Positions 7,694 to 15,628 of a stretch of 38,966 nt of DNA are shown one piece after another. The first letter of the stretch is position 1; every line of letters begins with the position of its first letter. The position numbers and the translations under genes were made by a program. Source of the stretch: Sphingobacteriaceae bacterium DW12 (GTDB taxonomy: Bacteria > Bacteroidota > Bacteroidia > Sphingobacteriales > Sphingobacteriaceae). The notes below the pieces were generated by a model. It did not search any database and was not told the origin of the DNA. It saw only the letters and a program-made list of their open reading frames with translations. The DNA is taken from positions 1-38,966 of the forward strand of contig JROE01000021.1 in NCBI GenBank assembly GCA_000783305.1. The letters run 5' to 3'.

Positions 7694-8731
7694 ATGATTC
7701 CAAAAACAATGAAAGCTGCTGTTGTTCAAGCTTATGGACAGCCATTAGAAATTAGGGAAGTGCCCGTTCGCGAGCCGGGACGGTATGAAGTTTTGGTGAA
7801 AGTAATCGCTTGCGGGGTCTGCCATACCGATTTACATGCCGTTGACGGCGATTGGCCAGCCAAACCCAAGATGCCTCTTATTCCCGGACATGAAGGCGTA
7901 GGTATCGTTGTAGCCTGTGGTCCCGATGCCCAAGCTAAGGAGGGAGATGCCGTCGGCGTGCCATGGTTATACAGCGCATGTAGCTGCTGTGAGTACTGTA
8001 TTACTGGATGGGAGACGTTGTGTGAATCTCAAAACAATGGAGGATATAGTGTGGATGGTAGCTTTGCTGAATATGTAATAGCAGATTCTCGCTATGTAGG
8101 CCACCTCAAATCAAATGTTAATTTTTTAGAAATTGCTCCAATTCTTTGCGCTGGCGTAACCGTATACAAAGGTTTGAAAGAAACAGAAACTAAACCTGGA
8201 GAATGGGTAGCTATCTCTGGAATCGGAGGACTAGGTCATGTAGCCGTTCAATATGCTAAAGCCATGGGCATGCACGTAGCAGCTATTGACGTAGCGGATG
8301 AGAAATTAGAATTAGCAAAAAAACTTGGTGCAGATCTCATCGTGAATGCTAAAAATACAAATCCAGGTCAGTATCTACACAAAGAAGTAGGCGGTATGCA
8401 CGGCGCCCTTATTACCGCCGTATCTCCAATTGCCTTCAAACAAGGAATTGATGTATTACGTAGAAAAGGTACCATTGCACTCAATGGGCTCCCTCCGGGA
8501 TCTTTCGAACTGCCAATTTTTGAAACCGTATTAAAGCGAATAACAGTAAGGGGATCTATTGTCGGAACCAGAAAAGACATGCAAGAAGCATTAGAATTTG
8601 CCAATGAGGGACTAGTTAAAGCAACAGTATCCGCTGCAAAACTAGAGGACATCAATGATGTCTTTGACAAAATGAGAAAAGGACAGATTGACGGCAGAAT
8701 TGTACTAGATATTGCCAACAGCCCCAATTAA
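7694..8731 (+). CDS. adhP: zinc-dependent alcohol dehydrogenase, AdhP family
   Basis: A 345-aa medium-chain dehydrogenase that interconverts a primary alcohol and an aldehyde with NAD. The catalytic zinc ligands C43 (GVCHTDLHA) and H66-E67 (GHEGVG) are present. The structural zinc lobe has C96-x2-C99-x2-C102-x7-C110, with an additional C98. A Rossmann motif (SGIGGLGHVAVQYA) follows at about residues 175-190. Length and motifs fit AdhP-type ethanol-active enzymes. It probably feeds aldehyde to the upstream ALDH. A 124-nt gap with a hairpin separates the two genes, so it may have a separate promoter; I see only a poor match to one. The substrate is inferred from family and context. Confidence 0.93.
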   Translation: MIPKTMKAAVVQAYGQPLEIREVPVREPGRYEVLVKVIACGVCHTDLHAVDGDWPAKPKMPLIPGHEGVGIVVACGPDAQAKEGDAVGVPWLYSACSCCEYCITGWETLCESQNNGGYSVDGSFAEYVIADSRYVGHLKSNVNFLEIAPILCAGVTVYKGLKETETKPGEWVAISGIGGLGHVAVQYAKAMGMHVAAIDVADEKLELAKKLGADLIVNAKNTNPGQYLHKEVGGMHGALITAVSPIAFKQGIDVLRRKGTIALNGLPPGSFELPIFETVLKRITVRGSIVGTRKDMQEALEFANEGLVKATVSAAKLEDINDVFDKMRKGQIDGRIVLDIANSPN

Positions 8732-8741
8732 TGCTCGCTGT

Positions 8742-8786
8742 AAAGTAGTCTTCAATTCATTTCGATTGAAGGCCACATCACTACTT
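8742..8786 (+). terminator. bulged hairpin upstream of the DUF779 gene
   Basis: The left arm AAGTAGT+CTTCAAT (8743-8756) pairs with ATTGAAG (8765-8771) and then, past an 8-nt bulge, with ACTACTT (8780-8786). An A-rich run follows. It ends 11 nt before the DUF779 ATG. It could be an attenuator, an mRNA processing site or a weak terminator. Confidence 0.4.
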
Positions 8787-8797
8787 AAAAAAACAAA

Positions 8798-9172
8798 ATG
8801 ACTTCAAGATTAGCAATCACAGACGCGGCGCGACAAGTAGTAGAATACCTTAAAGAAAAACACGGTCCACTTATGTTCTATCAAGCAGGTGGGTGCTGTG
8901 AAGGCACACAGCCACAGTGTTTTGAGAAGGGAGGTTTCTTCCCTAGGATGAATGATGCCATGATTGGACTAGTCGAAGGGTATGAATTTTGGGTAGACCG
9001 AGACCTATTTGAGTATTGGCAATACTCACACTTTACCTTAGACGTACTTGATGGTTTCGGGCCTGGAGGATTTTCCTTGGAAACACCACTAGGAAAAACC
9101 TTCACCATACATTACAGACTTTTCAATGAAAACGAATTGCAAAATCTCTCGCCCATAATCAGGGCTAATTAA
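8798..9172 (+). CDS. DUF779 family protein associated with aldehyde dehydrogenase
   Basis: A 124-aa soluble protein with the DUF779 hallmark GGCCEGTQPQC at residues 32-42, containing three cysteines likely to bind a metal or to be redox active. A second conserved block is GFEFW-like (VEGYEFWVDRDLFEYWQ, about 63-80), and PGGFSLE lies near the C-terminus. DUF779 genes are widely found next to AldB-type aldehyde dehydrogenases, and this is the third gene of such a cluster here. Its biochemical role is not established; an accessory or maturation role for the dehydrogenases is only a guess. It converges with the thioesterase gene through a symmetric terminator. Confidence 0.92.
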   Translation: MTSRLAITDAARQVVEYLKEKHGPLMFYQAGGCCEGTQPQCFEKGGFFPRMNDAMIGLVEGYEFWVDRDLFEYWQYSHFTLDVLDGFGPGGFSLETPLGKTFTIHYRLFNENELQNLSPIIRAN

Positions 9173-9255
9173 GTAAAATAGTTCTCTCGCACTAAGAACC
9201 TGTTTAAAATTCATCTAATGATTTCGTTACTCTTTTTGGCTGCTACTCCGTTATA

Positions 9256-9287
9256 TTTTTAAGATAGAAGCGCTGCCATCTCAAAAA
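9256..9287. terminator. bidirectional terminator between DUF779 and thioesterase genes
   Basis: A near-palindrome centred at 9271/9272: TTTTT on the left and AAAAA on the right, with arms AGATAG/CCATCT and a GCGC core (two or three mismatches). The oligo-T/oligo-A flanks suit termination on both strands between the convergent genes. It abuts the thioesterase stop codon. Confidence 0.6.
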
Positions 9288-9695
9288 TTAAGCCTCGTCA
9301 AGACTAAGTCCCTCCAATACAGGGATTGGATTCTTATTTTCATCCAGCGCTACAAAAGTAAACAATCCATTTATTGCTAACTCTCGCCCCTCTTCATACA
9401 TATGCTCGAGGTACATCTCCACTCTCACTTTCAAACTAGTCCTCCCTATACTATCCACTCTAGCGACGGCCTCTATGATGCTACCTGAAGGTATTGCCTT
9501 AGCAAAATCTATTCGATCAGTAGATACCGTCACAAGGCGCTTATGACAAAATCTAGTCGCCGCCATAAAGGAGACTTCATCCATTATTGCCATAGCTTTA
9601 CCCCCAAACAATGTATCATGGTGATTGGTCAAAAATGGGAATACCGTCGTACATACTCGTGTTTCCGCCAAATTAATTCTTTCTTCTAAAGTCAT
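9288..9695 (-). CDS. hotdog-fold acyl-CoA thioesterase (YciA/BACH-like)
   Basis: I choose ATG 9695 (135 aa; MTLEERINLAETRV). The frame stays open to a TTG at 9728, but its 11 added residues are not typical of the family. The hotdog core carries the conserved NHHDTLFGGKAMAIMDE segment (N, GG, and the acidic residue for catalysis), followed by VSTDRIDFAKAIPSG and a C-terminal strand LFTFVALDENKNP. The enzyme hydrolyses acyl-CoA to free acid and CoA, in the cytoplasm. It is transcribed in the same direction as the MutS-like gene, 129 nt downstream of that gene's stop. Fold and activity class are well supported; the chain-length preference is not readable from sequence. Confidence 0.9.
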   Translation of the reverse strand: MTLEERINLAETRVCTTVFPFLTNHHDTLFGGKAMAIMDEVSFMAATRFCHKRLVTVSTDRIDFAKAIPSGSIIEAVARVDSIGRTSLKVRVEMYLEHMYEEGRELAINGLFTFVALDENKNPIPVLEGLSLDEA

Positions 9696-9824
9696 ATTTC
9701 TAATATTGATATTAGGACTTGGTGTCAACAGATAAAGCTATCCACAAAAACCAACATACTTCATTTTATAGACAATGCTGACTGCAGCTTTTGAGACACC
9801 CCTGTGGACATTTCTGCATCTCCA

Positions 9825-11648
9825 TTAACTCGCGTTTTTTTCAATATCTACACCAATCCCTTTAAGTAACATAGAGGCATTGAATACTTTGCATTCCCCC
9901 TCTTTCAATTTATAGTCAAATAACATTTCGCCATCGCGCACCTGAATATCGAAGTGATAGTTTTTCATAATCCCCGGATACTCGCCTTCCAACGTAGAAA
10001 GCTGCAAATCATGGGTAGCCACCATCCCTTTTCCATCCATTGCAATCAATTTTTTAATAATCGCACGCGACCCCAAATATTTGTCCACGGAATTAGTCCC
10101 CCTCAACATCTCATCAATTAGGAAAAAGCTATCCTTATCCTCCCGAACAGTTTCTAAGATATACTTCATCCTATCCAGCTCGGCCTTGAATGTAGAAGTA
10201 CTTTCGTTCAGATTGTCTTTAATCCGCATATATGTAATCAACTTATAAATTGGTATTTCAAAAACCGAAGCACATACTGGAGCTCCTGCATAGGCCAACA
10301 CCGCATTGATTCCTATTGTCCTCAAAAATGTACTCTTACCAGCCATATTAGACCCTGTCACCAAAGCGATTCGATGGTCACCTGCATCATAATCATTCTC
10401 CACGGCCTGTCTTGCGGATATCAGCGGATGATTGACATCTATTGCCCTAATCTTCTCATCAGTATGCCCCTTCAGCATTGGAAATACCCAAGTAGGATGA
10501 TTACGTTTCAATGTTGCTAGACTGACTAGTGCTTCCATCTCTGCCACCACATCAAATGCTTCCAATATATTTTCCTCATAATTGGACTTCCATTTAACGA
10601 TAGCCATCACCTGCCGAAAATCCCATAGCAAAACCATATTCAACACTAAGCCAACAATAACGTTATTCCGCGCATCCAATTTGTTAATCAAACTCCCCAA
10701 AGCTTTAAAAGCATCCGATAGCTTTCCCTTATGATTATCTACCTGTATACGTTGTTGCAACTGTTGATTCAAAGGACTCTCCCACGCTTGATTCTCAATC
10801 AACTGAATGCCACCAGCATAAGAATTTAAGATTCCACCTACCTTATCAATTTTGCTCGAAAAAACCGACACCCGTCCTGACATTGCTAATGTCCACAATA
10901 CATTAATCAAAGCCAATATAGTGACATAACCCAACGACTTCACACCCAAGAACGACAGTCCGATTCCGGCAAGCAGTACAAATGGAATAATCTGTGTATA
11001 TATCCGCATAAATGCATTTCCAAAAGACAGGTCGTCCCCCTGAAAATATTTCTTCAAAAACGGCTTCACCTCCATTTTCTGATCCAGATTAAACAGCAAC
11101 CGGCTTTGTAACTGTTGGCTCCATTCCAATTTTGGTTCCAGCTCCTGCACAGCAGCCTGTCTGTCCATGATTGTAGCTTTATCCACTGCAGAACGGAACC
11201 AATTTGCCAGCACTTTCACCCCTTCTTTTGTTGCAGCACGATTGACCAAAGTAAATAATGAAAATCGACCAAATACATCCAAATCCGAAAGATAAGGATG
11301 CCTATTGTCTTCAAAATCTTCACCTTCGACATAGCAGGTTTCACGTCGATCACGAAGCAGTATCTCATTCTTATTGACCCGTAAGAAGGCCGTTAAATCT
11401 TCTCTTTCCCTTTCCAATCGACTTTGACGTCTTATCAAATAAGCAAAAAGAAGGATTATCGTCATGAACAATACAAAAACAATCCAAACCTGTTTCTGTT
11501 GAAAACTCCAGAATAACAAACCTCCTCCGCCCAGAATAACGGCAAGTCGTGCTAAACTATTTTTATTGATTCTTTTAGTAAGTGTTTCTATTTCAATTTG
11601 AGTTTGCGCAATAGCCTCCTCATATTTTGAAAAAATCGTTGTATTCAT
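9825..11648 (-). CDS. membrane-anchored MutS-family ATPase
   Basis: A 607-aa protein whose C-terminal ~200 residues are a MutS-type ABC ATPase: Walker A TGSNMAGKST (431-440), signature region NLNESTSTFKAEL (479-491), Walker B SFFLIDEMLRGT (507-518) and the switch His in ATHD (about 544-547). It lacks the N-terminal mismatch-recognition domain and its Phe-x-Glu motif. Instead there are hydrophobic segments at 33-48 and 54-72 and again at about 214-236 and 240-257, so it is probably anchored in the inner membrane with the ATPase in the cytoplasm. A residual lever/clamp-like region lies between 260 and 400. Such proteins are often annotated simply as MutS in Bacteroidota, but a mismatch repair role is unlikely. 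It starts 32 nt after the methyltransferase stop, probably in one transcript. Its function is unknown. Confidence 0.88.
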   Translation of the reverse strand: MNTTIFSKYEEAIAQTQIEIETLTKRINKNSLARLAVILGGGGLLFWSFQQKQVWIVFVLFMTIILLFAYLIRRQSRLEREREDLTAFLRVNKNEILLRDRRETCYVEGEDFEDNRHPYLSDLDVFGRFSLFTLVNRAATKEGVKVLANWFRSAVDKATIMDRQAAVQELEPKLEWSQQLQSRLLFNLDQKMEVKPFLKKYFQGDDLSFGNAFMRIYTQIIPFVLLAGIGLSFLGVKSLGYVTILALINVLWTLAMSGRVSVFSSKIDKVGGILNSYAGGIQLIENQAWESPLNQQLQQRIQVDNHKGKLSDAFKALGSLINKLDARNNVIVGLVLNMVLLWDFRQVMAIVKWKSNYEENILEAFDVVAEMEALVSLATLKRNHPTWVFPMLKGHTDEKIRAIDVNHPLISARQAVENDYDAGDHRIALVTGSNMAGKSTFLRTIGINAVLAYAGAPVCASVFEIPIYKLITYMRIKDNLNESTSTFKAELDRMKYILETVREDKDSFFLIDEMLRGTNSVDKYLGSRAIIKKLIAMDGKGMVATHDLQLSTLEGEYPGIMKNYHFDIQVRDGEMLFDYKLKEGECKVFNASMLLKGIGVDIEKNAS

Positions 11649-11680
11649 ATGGTCGTCAAGTTATAAAAAAAGCTTGGTAC

Positions 11681-12337
11681 TTACCAAGCTTGATCTCCCA
11701 CTAAAGGAACAAATCTAAAAGTATCTAATTCTATTCGTTCAAAATCGTTCTCTCCCACACGAAGAATAGTCACCATCTTCTGTGCCTGCTCATCACCTAC
11801 TGGAATCACGAAAACGCCACCTATCTTCAATTGCTTTAACATAATCTCGGGAACGAAAGGAGCACCAGCCGTCACGATAATCTTATCATAAGGTGCATGT
11901 TCAGTAATGCCTTTTGAACCATCTCCTAGAAAAAAGTTTGGCTTATAACCCATATAAGGCAACACTTGGATCGTCCGATTATAAAGTGCCTCCTGCCGCT
12001 CGATTGTAAACACCTCCGCCCCTAGTTCCATGAGAATACAGGTTTGGTACCCAGATCCTGTACCTATTTCCAAAACCTTATCCCCTTTTTTCACGTGGAG
12101 CAATTCAGATTGATAAGCTACAGTATAAGGTTGCGAAATGGTCTGTCCATCGCCTATGGGAAAAGCAATATCTCGATACGCCTGATTCCAAAAGGTTTCA
12201 TCAAAGAAAAAATGTCGCGGAACTTTTCCAATTGCTTTCAACACGTACTTATCCTCAATTCCACGCTTTTCCAAATGTTTGACAAGCTGTTTTCTTGCCC
12301 CCTTTTCTCTATAGTTATCTACGAATTTATATGCCAT
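11681..12337 (-). CDS. pcm: protein-L-isoaspartate O-methyltransferase
   Basis: A 218-aa SAM-dependent methyltransferase that repairs isoaspartyl residues in damaged proteins. Family marks are GDGQTISQPY (about 62-71), the SAM-binding motif VLEIGTGSGYQT (about 88-99) and the later AGAPFVPEIMLKQLKIGGVFVIPVG. I prefer ATG 12337 (MAYKFVDNYREKG) over ATG 12343 two codons upstream, because the minus-strand TAATTTTG at 12352-12345 would begin transcription near 12338; the choice is weak. It is followed closely by the MutS-like gene and lies 74-80 nt after the priA start-distal end (priA stop at 12417 belongs to the gene upstream in transcription). Confidence 0.94.
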   Translation of the reverse strand: MAYKFVDNYREKGARKQLVKHLEKRGIEDKYVLKAIGKVPRHFFFDETFWNQAYRDIAFPIGDGQTISQPYTVAYQSELLHVKKGDKVLEIGTGSGYQTCILMELGAEVFTIERQEALYNRTIQVLPYMGYKPNFFLGDGSKGITEHAPYDKIIVTAGAPFVPEIMLKQLKIGGVFVIPVGDEQAQKMVTILRVGENDFERIELDTFRFVPLVGDQAW

Positions 12338-12416
12338 TACCATCCAAAATTACCGTTAAAAACGCACATCTGAAGGATTAAAATGCAAAATGTTTGCTGT
12401 CAAAGGGATATCCAAA

Positions 12417-14900
12417 TCAATAAGGATCAACATCAATCTGTATCCGTACACCACTATGAGATTTATCAAGCTCAAATACTAGAAGGGATTGACTAATCAG
12501 CTCTTTTACTTTCGCGATACTCACACTATTTCTTTCTATTTTCAGCGTAATGGTCTGAATAAAGTAGGTCCTTACTCGACTCACCAATGGAGGTTCGGGC
12601 CCCAAAACACGCGTCCCCAATGACGTCCTCAGACCAGAAGCCAAATCTTTGGCCGAATCAAAGCACTTCTGGATGTCAGGGTGTTTCACATCAATTTTAA
12701 TCAATCTATAAAACGGAGGATATTGATAGTTTTTCCGTTCGGTAGCTTCCTGAATAAACATCTCAGCGTAGTCATGCGCCACCACCTGCTCTATGACCCG
12801 ATGTCTAGGTGTATATGTTTGGATAATAACTTTACCTACCACATCTCTTCTCCCCGCCCGTCCAGCTACCTGCGAAAACAACGAAAAAGCTCGCTCATAA
12901 GCTCTAAAGTCCGGAAAATTAACAATAGTATCTGCATTAATGATACCGATAAGACTTACCTTTCCAAAATCCAGACCCTTGGCTATCATCTGGGTCCCAA
13001 TTAGAATATCATATTCATGTTCGTCAAATGCCGTGATGATTTTTTCAAAACCATGCTTCCCTTTGGTCGAATCTAAATCAAGACGACCAATCCGCGCCTC
13101 AGGCATTAGAAGTTCCAGCTCTTCCTCAATACGCTCCGTCCCGAATCCCCGACTTTCCATATGCGTAGTACCACATGCAGGACACACTTGTGTAGGTCCC
13201 TCATGATGTCCACAATAGTGACAGTGCATCCTATTTGTGGACTTATGATACGTTAAACTCACATCACAATTTACACATTTCGTCACATATCCACATGTAT
13301 TACATTGGATAATTGGGGTATGCCCTCTCCTATTTTGGAATAATATAACCTGTTCCTTTCTGTCTATTGCCAGTTGGATTTCTCTTAGCAATACCGTACT
13401 AAAATAGGTATGCATATTTCCCTTTCGCTTTTCCTCCGAAATATTAATAACCTCTATTTCTGGAAGTTGCGCAGTACCATATCGTTTTAACAACGCTACA
13501 AAACCATATTTTCCTGCTTTTGCATTATAATAGCTTTCGATAGAGGGTGTCGCCGACCCGAGTAACACTTTAGCTTGATGCAAATACCCTAAATAAATTG
13601 CTGTGTCACGAGCATGATAACGAGGCGCAGGATCGTACTGCTTATAAGAGCTTTCATGCTCTTCGTCCACAATCACAATCCCCAATTTATGAAAAGGCAA
13701 GAAGAGTGAAGACCGCGCACCAATTACTACTTTATACTCATTTTTTAAAACCTTGTGCCACACTTCCGCTCTTTCATTATCATTGAATTTGGAATGATAC
13801 ACTCCCAATTGGTCTCCAAAATATAATTTCAACCGTTCTGTGATTTGAGTTGTCAATGCAATCTCAGGCAAGAGGTAGAGTGCCCCCTTACCCTCGGCTA
13901 TTGCCTGTTCAATCATCCGGATATAAAGCTGCGTTTTCCCCGATGCAGTCACACCATGTAGTAACACCACATCCTTCGTCCCGAACAATCCGTTTATCTG
14001 CTCAAAAGCAGCTTGTTGATCAGTATTAAAGCTGAATTCTGCTGTCAATTCTATATCTTCGCCCTCAAACCGACTCACAATTTTTTCCTTTACCAAAAAT
14101 ATTTCCTTGTCAATCAACGCGGTGATACTACCTGCCCCACAGCCAACCGCTTCCATAATTGCCTGACGGGTTACTTCCACTGCTGTTTTGGACAACTGTA
14201 AGTAAGCCAGTACCGCATCCTGTTGCTTAGGCGCACGGTTCAATGAATCAAGTAATTCACGCTTCCCTCGCTCATCTCCATATTCCGTATTCAAGACTAG
14301 AAAATTCTTTCGTTTAGGCTTATAGCGTTCAGATATCTCTTCGGATATCTGCAAAAATCCCCTGTCAAATAACTGTTTGAGAATCGGAAACACCGTTTTT
14401 TGGCCCAATAATTTGACAATATCACTCACACTAAGTTCACCCGCAATTTCAAGTGCTTCAATGATCATGTATTCCTTATCCGATAGCTCACTTTTATCCA
14501 CTCGATTCGAGTCCGCTGCGATAATCTTTGTTTCGCTAGCCAGCTTCAGCGCCGCAGGCAATGCCGCTTGCATCACCTCCCCCAATGTGCACATATAATA
14601 ATCGGACATCCATTCCCATAATTTCAACTGAGATTGGTCTACGATAGGATGTTCATCTAAGATATCAAGCACATATTTTGCCTCATACTTTTCAGGAGCT
14701 TGGTCGGTAATATTTTTAACGATAGCTGAATAGATCTTATTTCTTCCAAACTGAACGATGACACGCATCCCTATGTCGACCTTGTCGCTCCACTCTAGGG
14801 GAATACGATACGTATATGTTTTGGAAATAGACAGCGGTAAAATGACATCTACAAAACAAGTTTTTCGACCAGTTGAAAATAAAGAAAAATCCATCGACAT
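12417..14900 (-). CDS. priA: primosomal replication restart helicase PriA
   Basis: This 827-aa superfamily 2 3'-5' helicase reloads the replisome at stalled forks. The N-terminal DNA-binding region (VDVILPLSISKTYTYRIP) is followed by a winged-helix-like region. The helicase core has Walker A GVTASGKT (316-323), the EIALTTQ motif and the DEEH box (412-415). Eight zinc-binding cysteines form four CxxC pairs (CNTC, CVNC, CHYC, CPAC) inserted between the helicase lobes, and the second lobe carries LIGTQMIAKGLDF and QVAGRAGR. Its length is somewhat above the E. coli protein and normal for Bacteroidota. The ATG at 14900 and a second ATG two codons later (14894) are both possible; a promoter element ends only 4 nt before the first, favouring the second. 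Confidence 0.97.
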   Translation of the reverse strand: MSMDFSLFSTGRKTCFVDVILPLSISKTYTYRIPLEWSDKVDIGMRVIVQFGRNKIYSAIVKNITDQAPEKYEAKYVLDILDEHPIVDQSQLKLWEWMSDYYMCTLGEVMQAALPAALKLASETKIIAADSNRVDKSELSDKEYMIIEALEIAGELSVSDIVKLLGQKTVFPILKQLFDRGFLQISEEISERYKPKRKNFLVLNTEYGDERGKRELLDSLNRAPKQQDAVLAYLQLSKTAVEVTRQAIMEAVGCGAGSITALIDKEIFLVKEKIVSRFEGEDIELTAEFSFNTDQQAAFEQINGLFGTKDVVLLHGVTASGKTQLYIRMIEQAIAEGKGALYLLPEIALTTQITERLKLYFGDQLGVYHSKFNDNERAEVWHKVLKNEYKVVIGARSSLFLPFHKLGIVIVDEEHESSYKQYDPAPRYHARDTAIYLGYLHQAKVLLGSATPSIESYYNAKAGKYGFVALLKRYGTAQLPEIEVINISEEKRKGNMHTYFSTVLLREIQLAIDRKEQVILFQNRRGHTPIIQCNTCGYVTKCVNCDVSLTYHKSTNRMHCHYCGHHEGPTQVCPACGTTHMESRGFGTERIEEELELLMPEARIGRLDLDSTKGKHGFEKIITAFDEHEYDILIGTQMIAKGLDFGKVSLIGIINADTIVNFPDFRAYERAFSLFSQVAGRAGRRDVVGKVIIQTYTPRHRVIEQVVAHDYAEMFIQEATERKNYQYPPFYRLIKIDVKHPDIQKCFDSAKDLASGLRTSLGTRVLGPEPPLVSRVRTYFIQTITLKIERNSVSIAKVKELISQSLLVFELDKSHSGVRIQIDVDPY

Positions 14901-14904
14901 GTTG

Positions 14905-14912
14905 CAAACTTA
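14905..14912 (-). promoter_or_regulatory. candidate promoter for priA
   Basis: The minus strand reads TAAGTTTG, a full -7 match, with TTG (plus-strand CAA at 14933-14935) 20 nt upstream. The transcript would begin about at the first priA ATG, giving a nearly leaderless mRNA. Confidence 0.4.
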
Positions 14913-15006
14913 GATAAACTTGGGGCTATATGCAAGGTAGTAATGCACGAACAAAACTATAAAGGCATTAACCTCTCGAAACAAAACCTGTAGGAGGCAC
15001 TTGTCG

Positions 15007-15034
15007 AAAAAAACAATATAACTGTAGGTTATAT
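15007..15034 (-). terminator. Rho-independent terminator after the DUF423 gene
   Basis: A 7-bp perfect stem (ATATAAC at 15016-15022, GTTATAT at 15028-15034) with a 5-nt loop. On the minus strand it is followed by a T-rich run (plus-strand A run 15007-15013). It lies about 50 nt past the DUF423 stop. Confidence 0.5.
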
Positions 15035-15083
15035 AGCTACCCCAACCCTCAAGAATTTTTATAGCGAAGTATCGTGAAGAATT

Positions 15084-15473
15084 TTAAGATCTATTTTTAA
15101 GCGCTGCGATAAACAGTCCGACCCAGCCAATCATAAAGCAAACACCCCCTAACGGAGTAATTGGTCCCAGAATCGATGCGCTTCCGAAGCCTGTCACCTC
15201 CCTAACACTTAAGATATATAAAGAACCCGAAAACAATAGAATACCGATGACGAACGCAAAAAATGCTACTCGAATAGACGTGTTCTTAGCTCTAGAAAAT
15301 GTGGCTAAAAACAACAATGCAAAAGTATGATAGAAATGATATTGATTTGCGGTTTCCCAAGTACCGATAAGATCGTCACTAATTTTCCCCTCCAATCCAT
15401 GCGCGCCAAATGCCCCCAATATTACAGCAGTAAGCCCAAAAAAGGATGCTGTGAGAATGATTTGTTTATTCAT
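15084..15473 (-). CDS. DUF423 family small membrane protein
   Basis: A 129-aa protein with four predicted membrane helices (about residues 6-22, 44-60, 70-90 and 100-125). It carries the family pattern GAFGAHGLE near residue 21, YHFYHTFALL around 46-55, and a GSASILGPITPLGGVCFMIGW block in the last third. DUF423 (YgdD-like) proteins are small inner-membrane proteins of unknown function. The ATG at 15473 gives the usual family length. It stands alone, between priA and the divergent propeller gene, with its own terminator. I propose no function. Confidence 0.92.
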   Translation of the reverse strand: MNKQIILTASFFGLTAVILGAFGAHGLEGKISDDLIGTWETANQYHFYHTFALLFLATFSRAKNTSIRVAFFAFVIGILLFSGSLYILSVREVTGFGSASILGPITPLGGVCFMIGWVGLFIAALKNRS

Positions 15474-15592
15474 GAGTTAAGTCAATATTTTTTTATCCTC
15501 GGTATACTGCCTATAAAAGTATAAAATATCACGCAATAAGCTAGTTTTTTTATCGAAATTTGAGGAAACAAGTCGATGGCGCTACCAAAGTT

Positions 15593-15600
15593 TAGATTTG
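15593..15600 (+). promoter_or_regulatory. candidate -7 element for the propeller-protein gene
   Basis: TAGATTTG matches TAnnTTTG, 28 nt before the ATG at 15629. A second match, TACGTTTG, occurs at 15614-15621 but leaves almost no leader. No -33 element is clear for either. Confidence 0.4.
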
Positions 15601-15628
15601 TAGGTTTTTTTAGTACGTTTGTTTGATC

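Noticed and set aside
9173..9255. Possible insertion-sequence remnant between DUF779 and thioesterase (GAACCTGTTTAAAATTC region)
   Set aside because: The phrase reminded me of transposon ends, but no inverted partner, target duplication or transposase fragment is present; a convergent terminator explains the region's right part.
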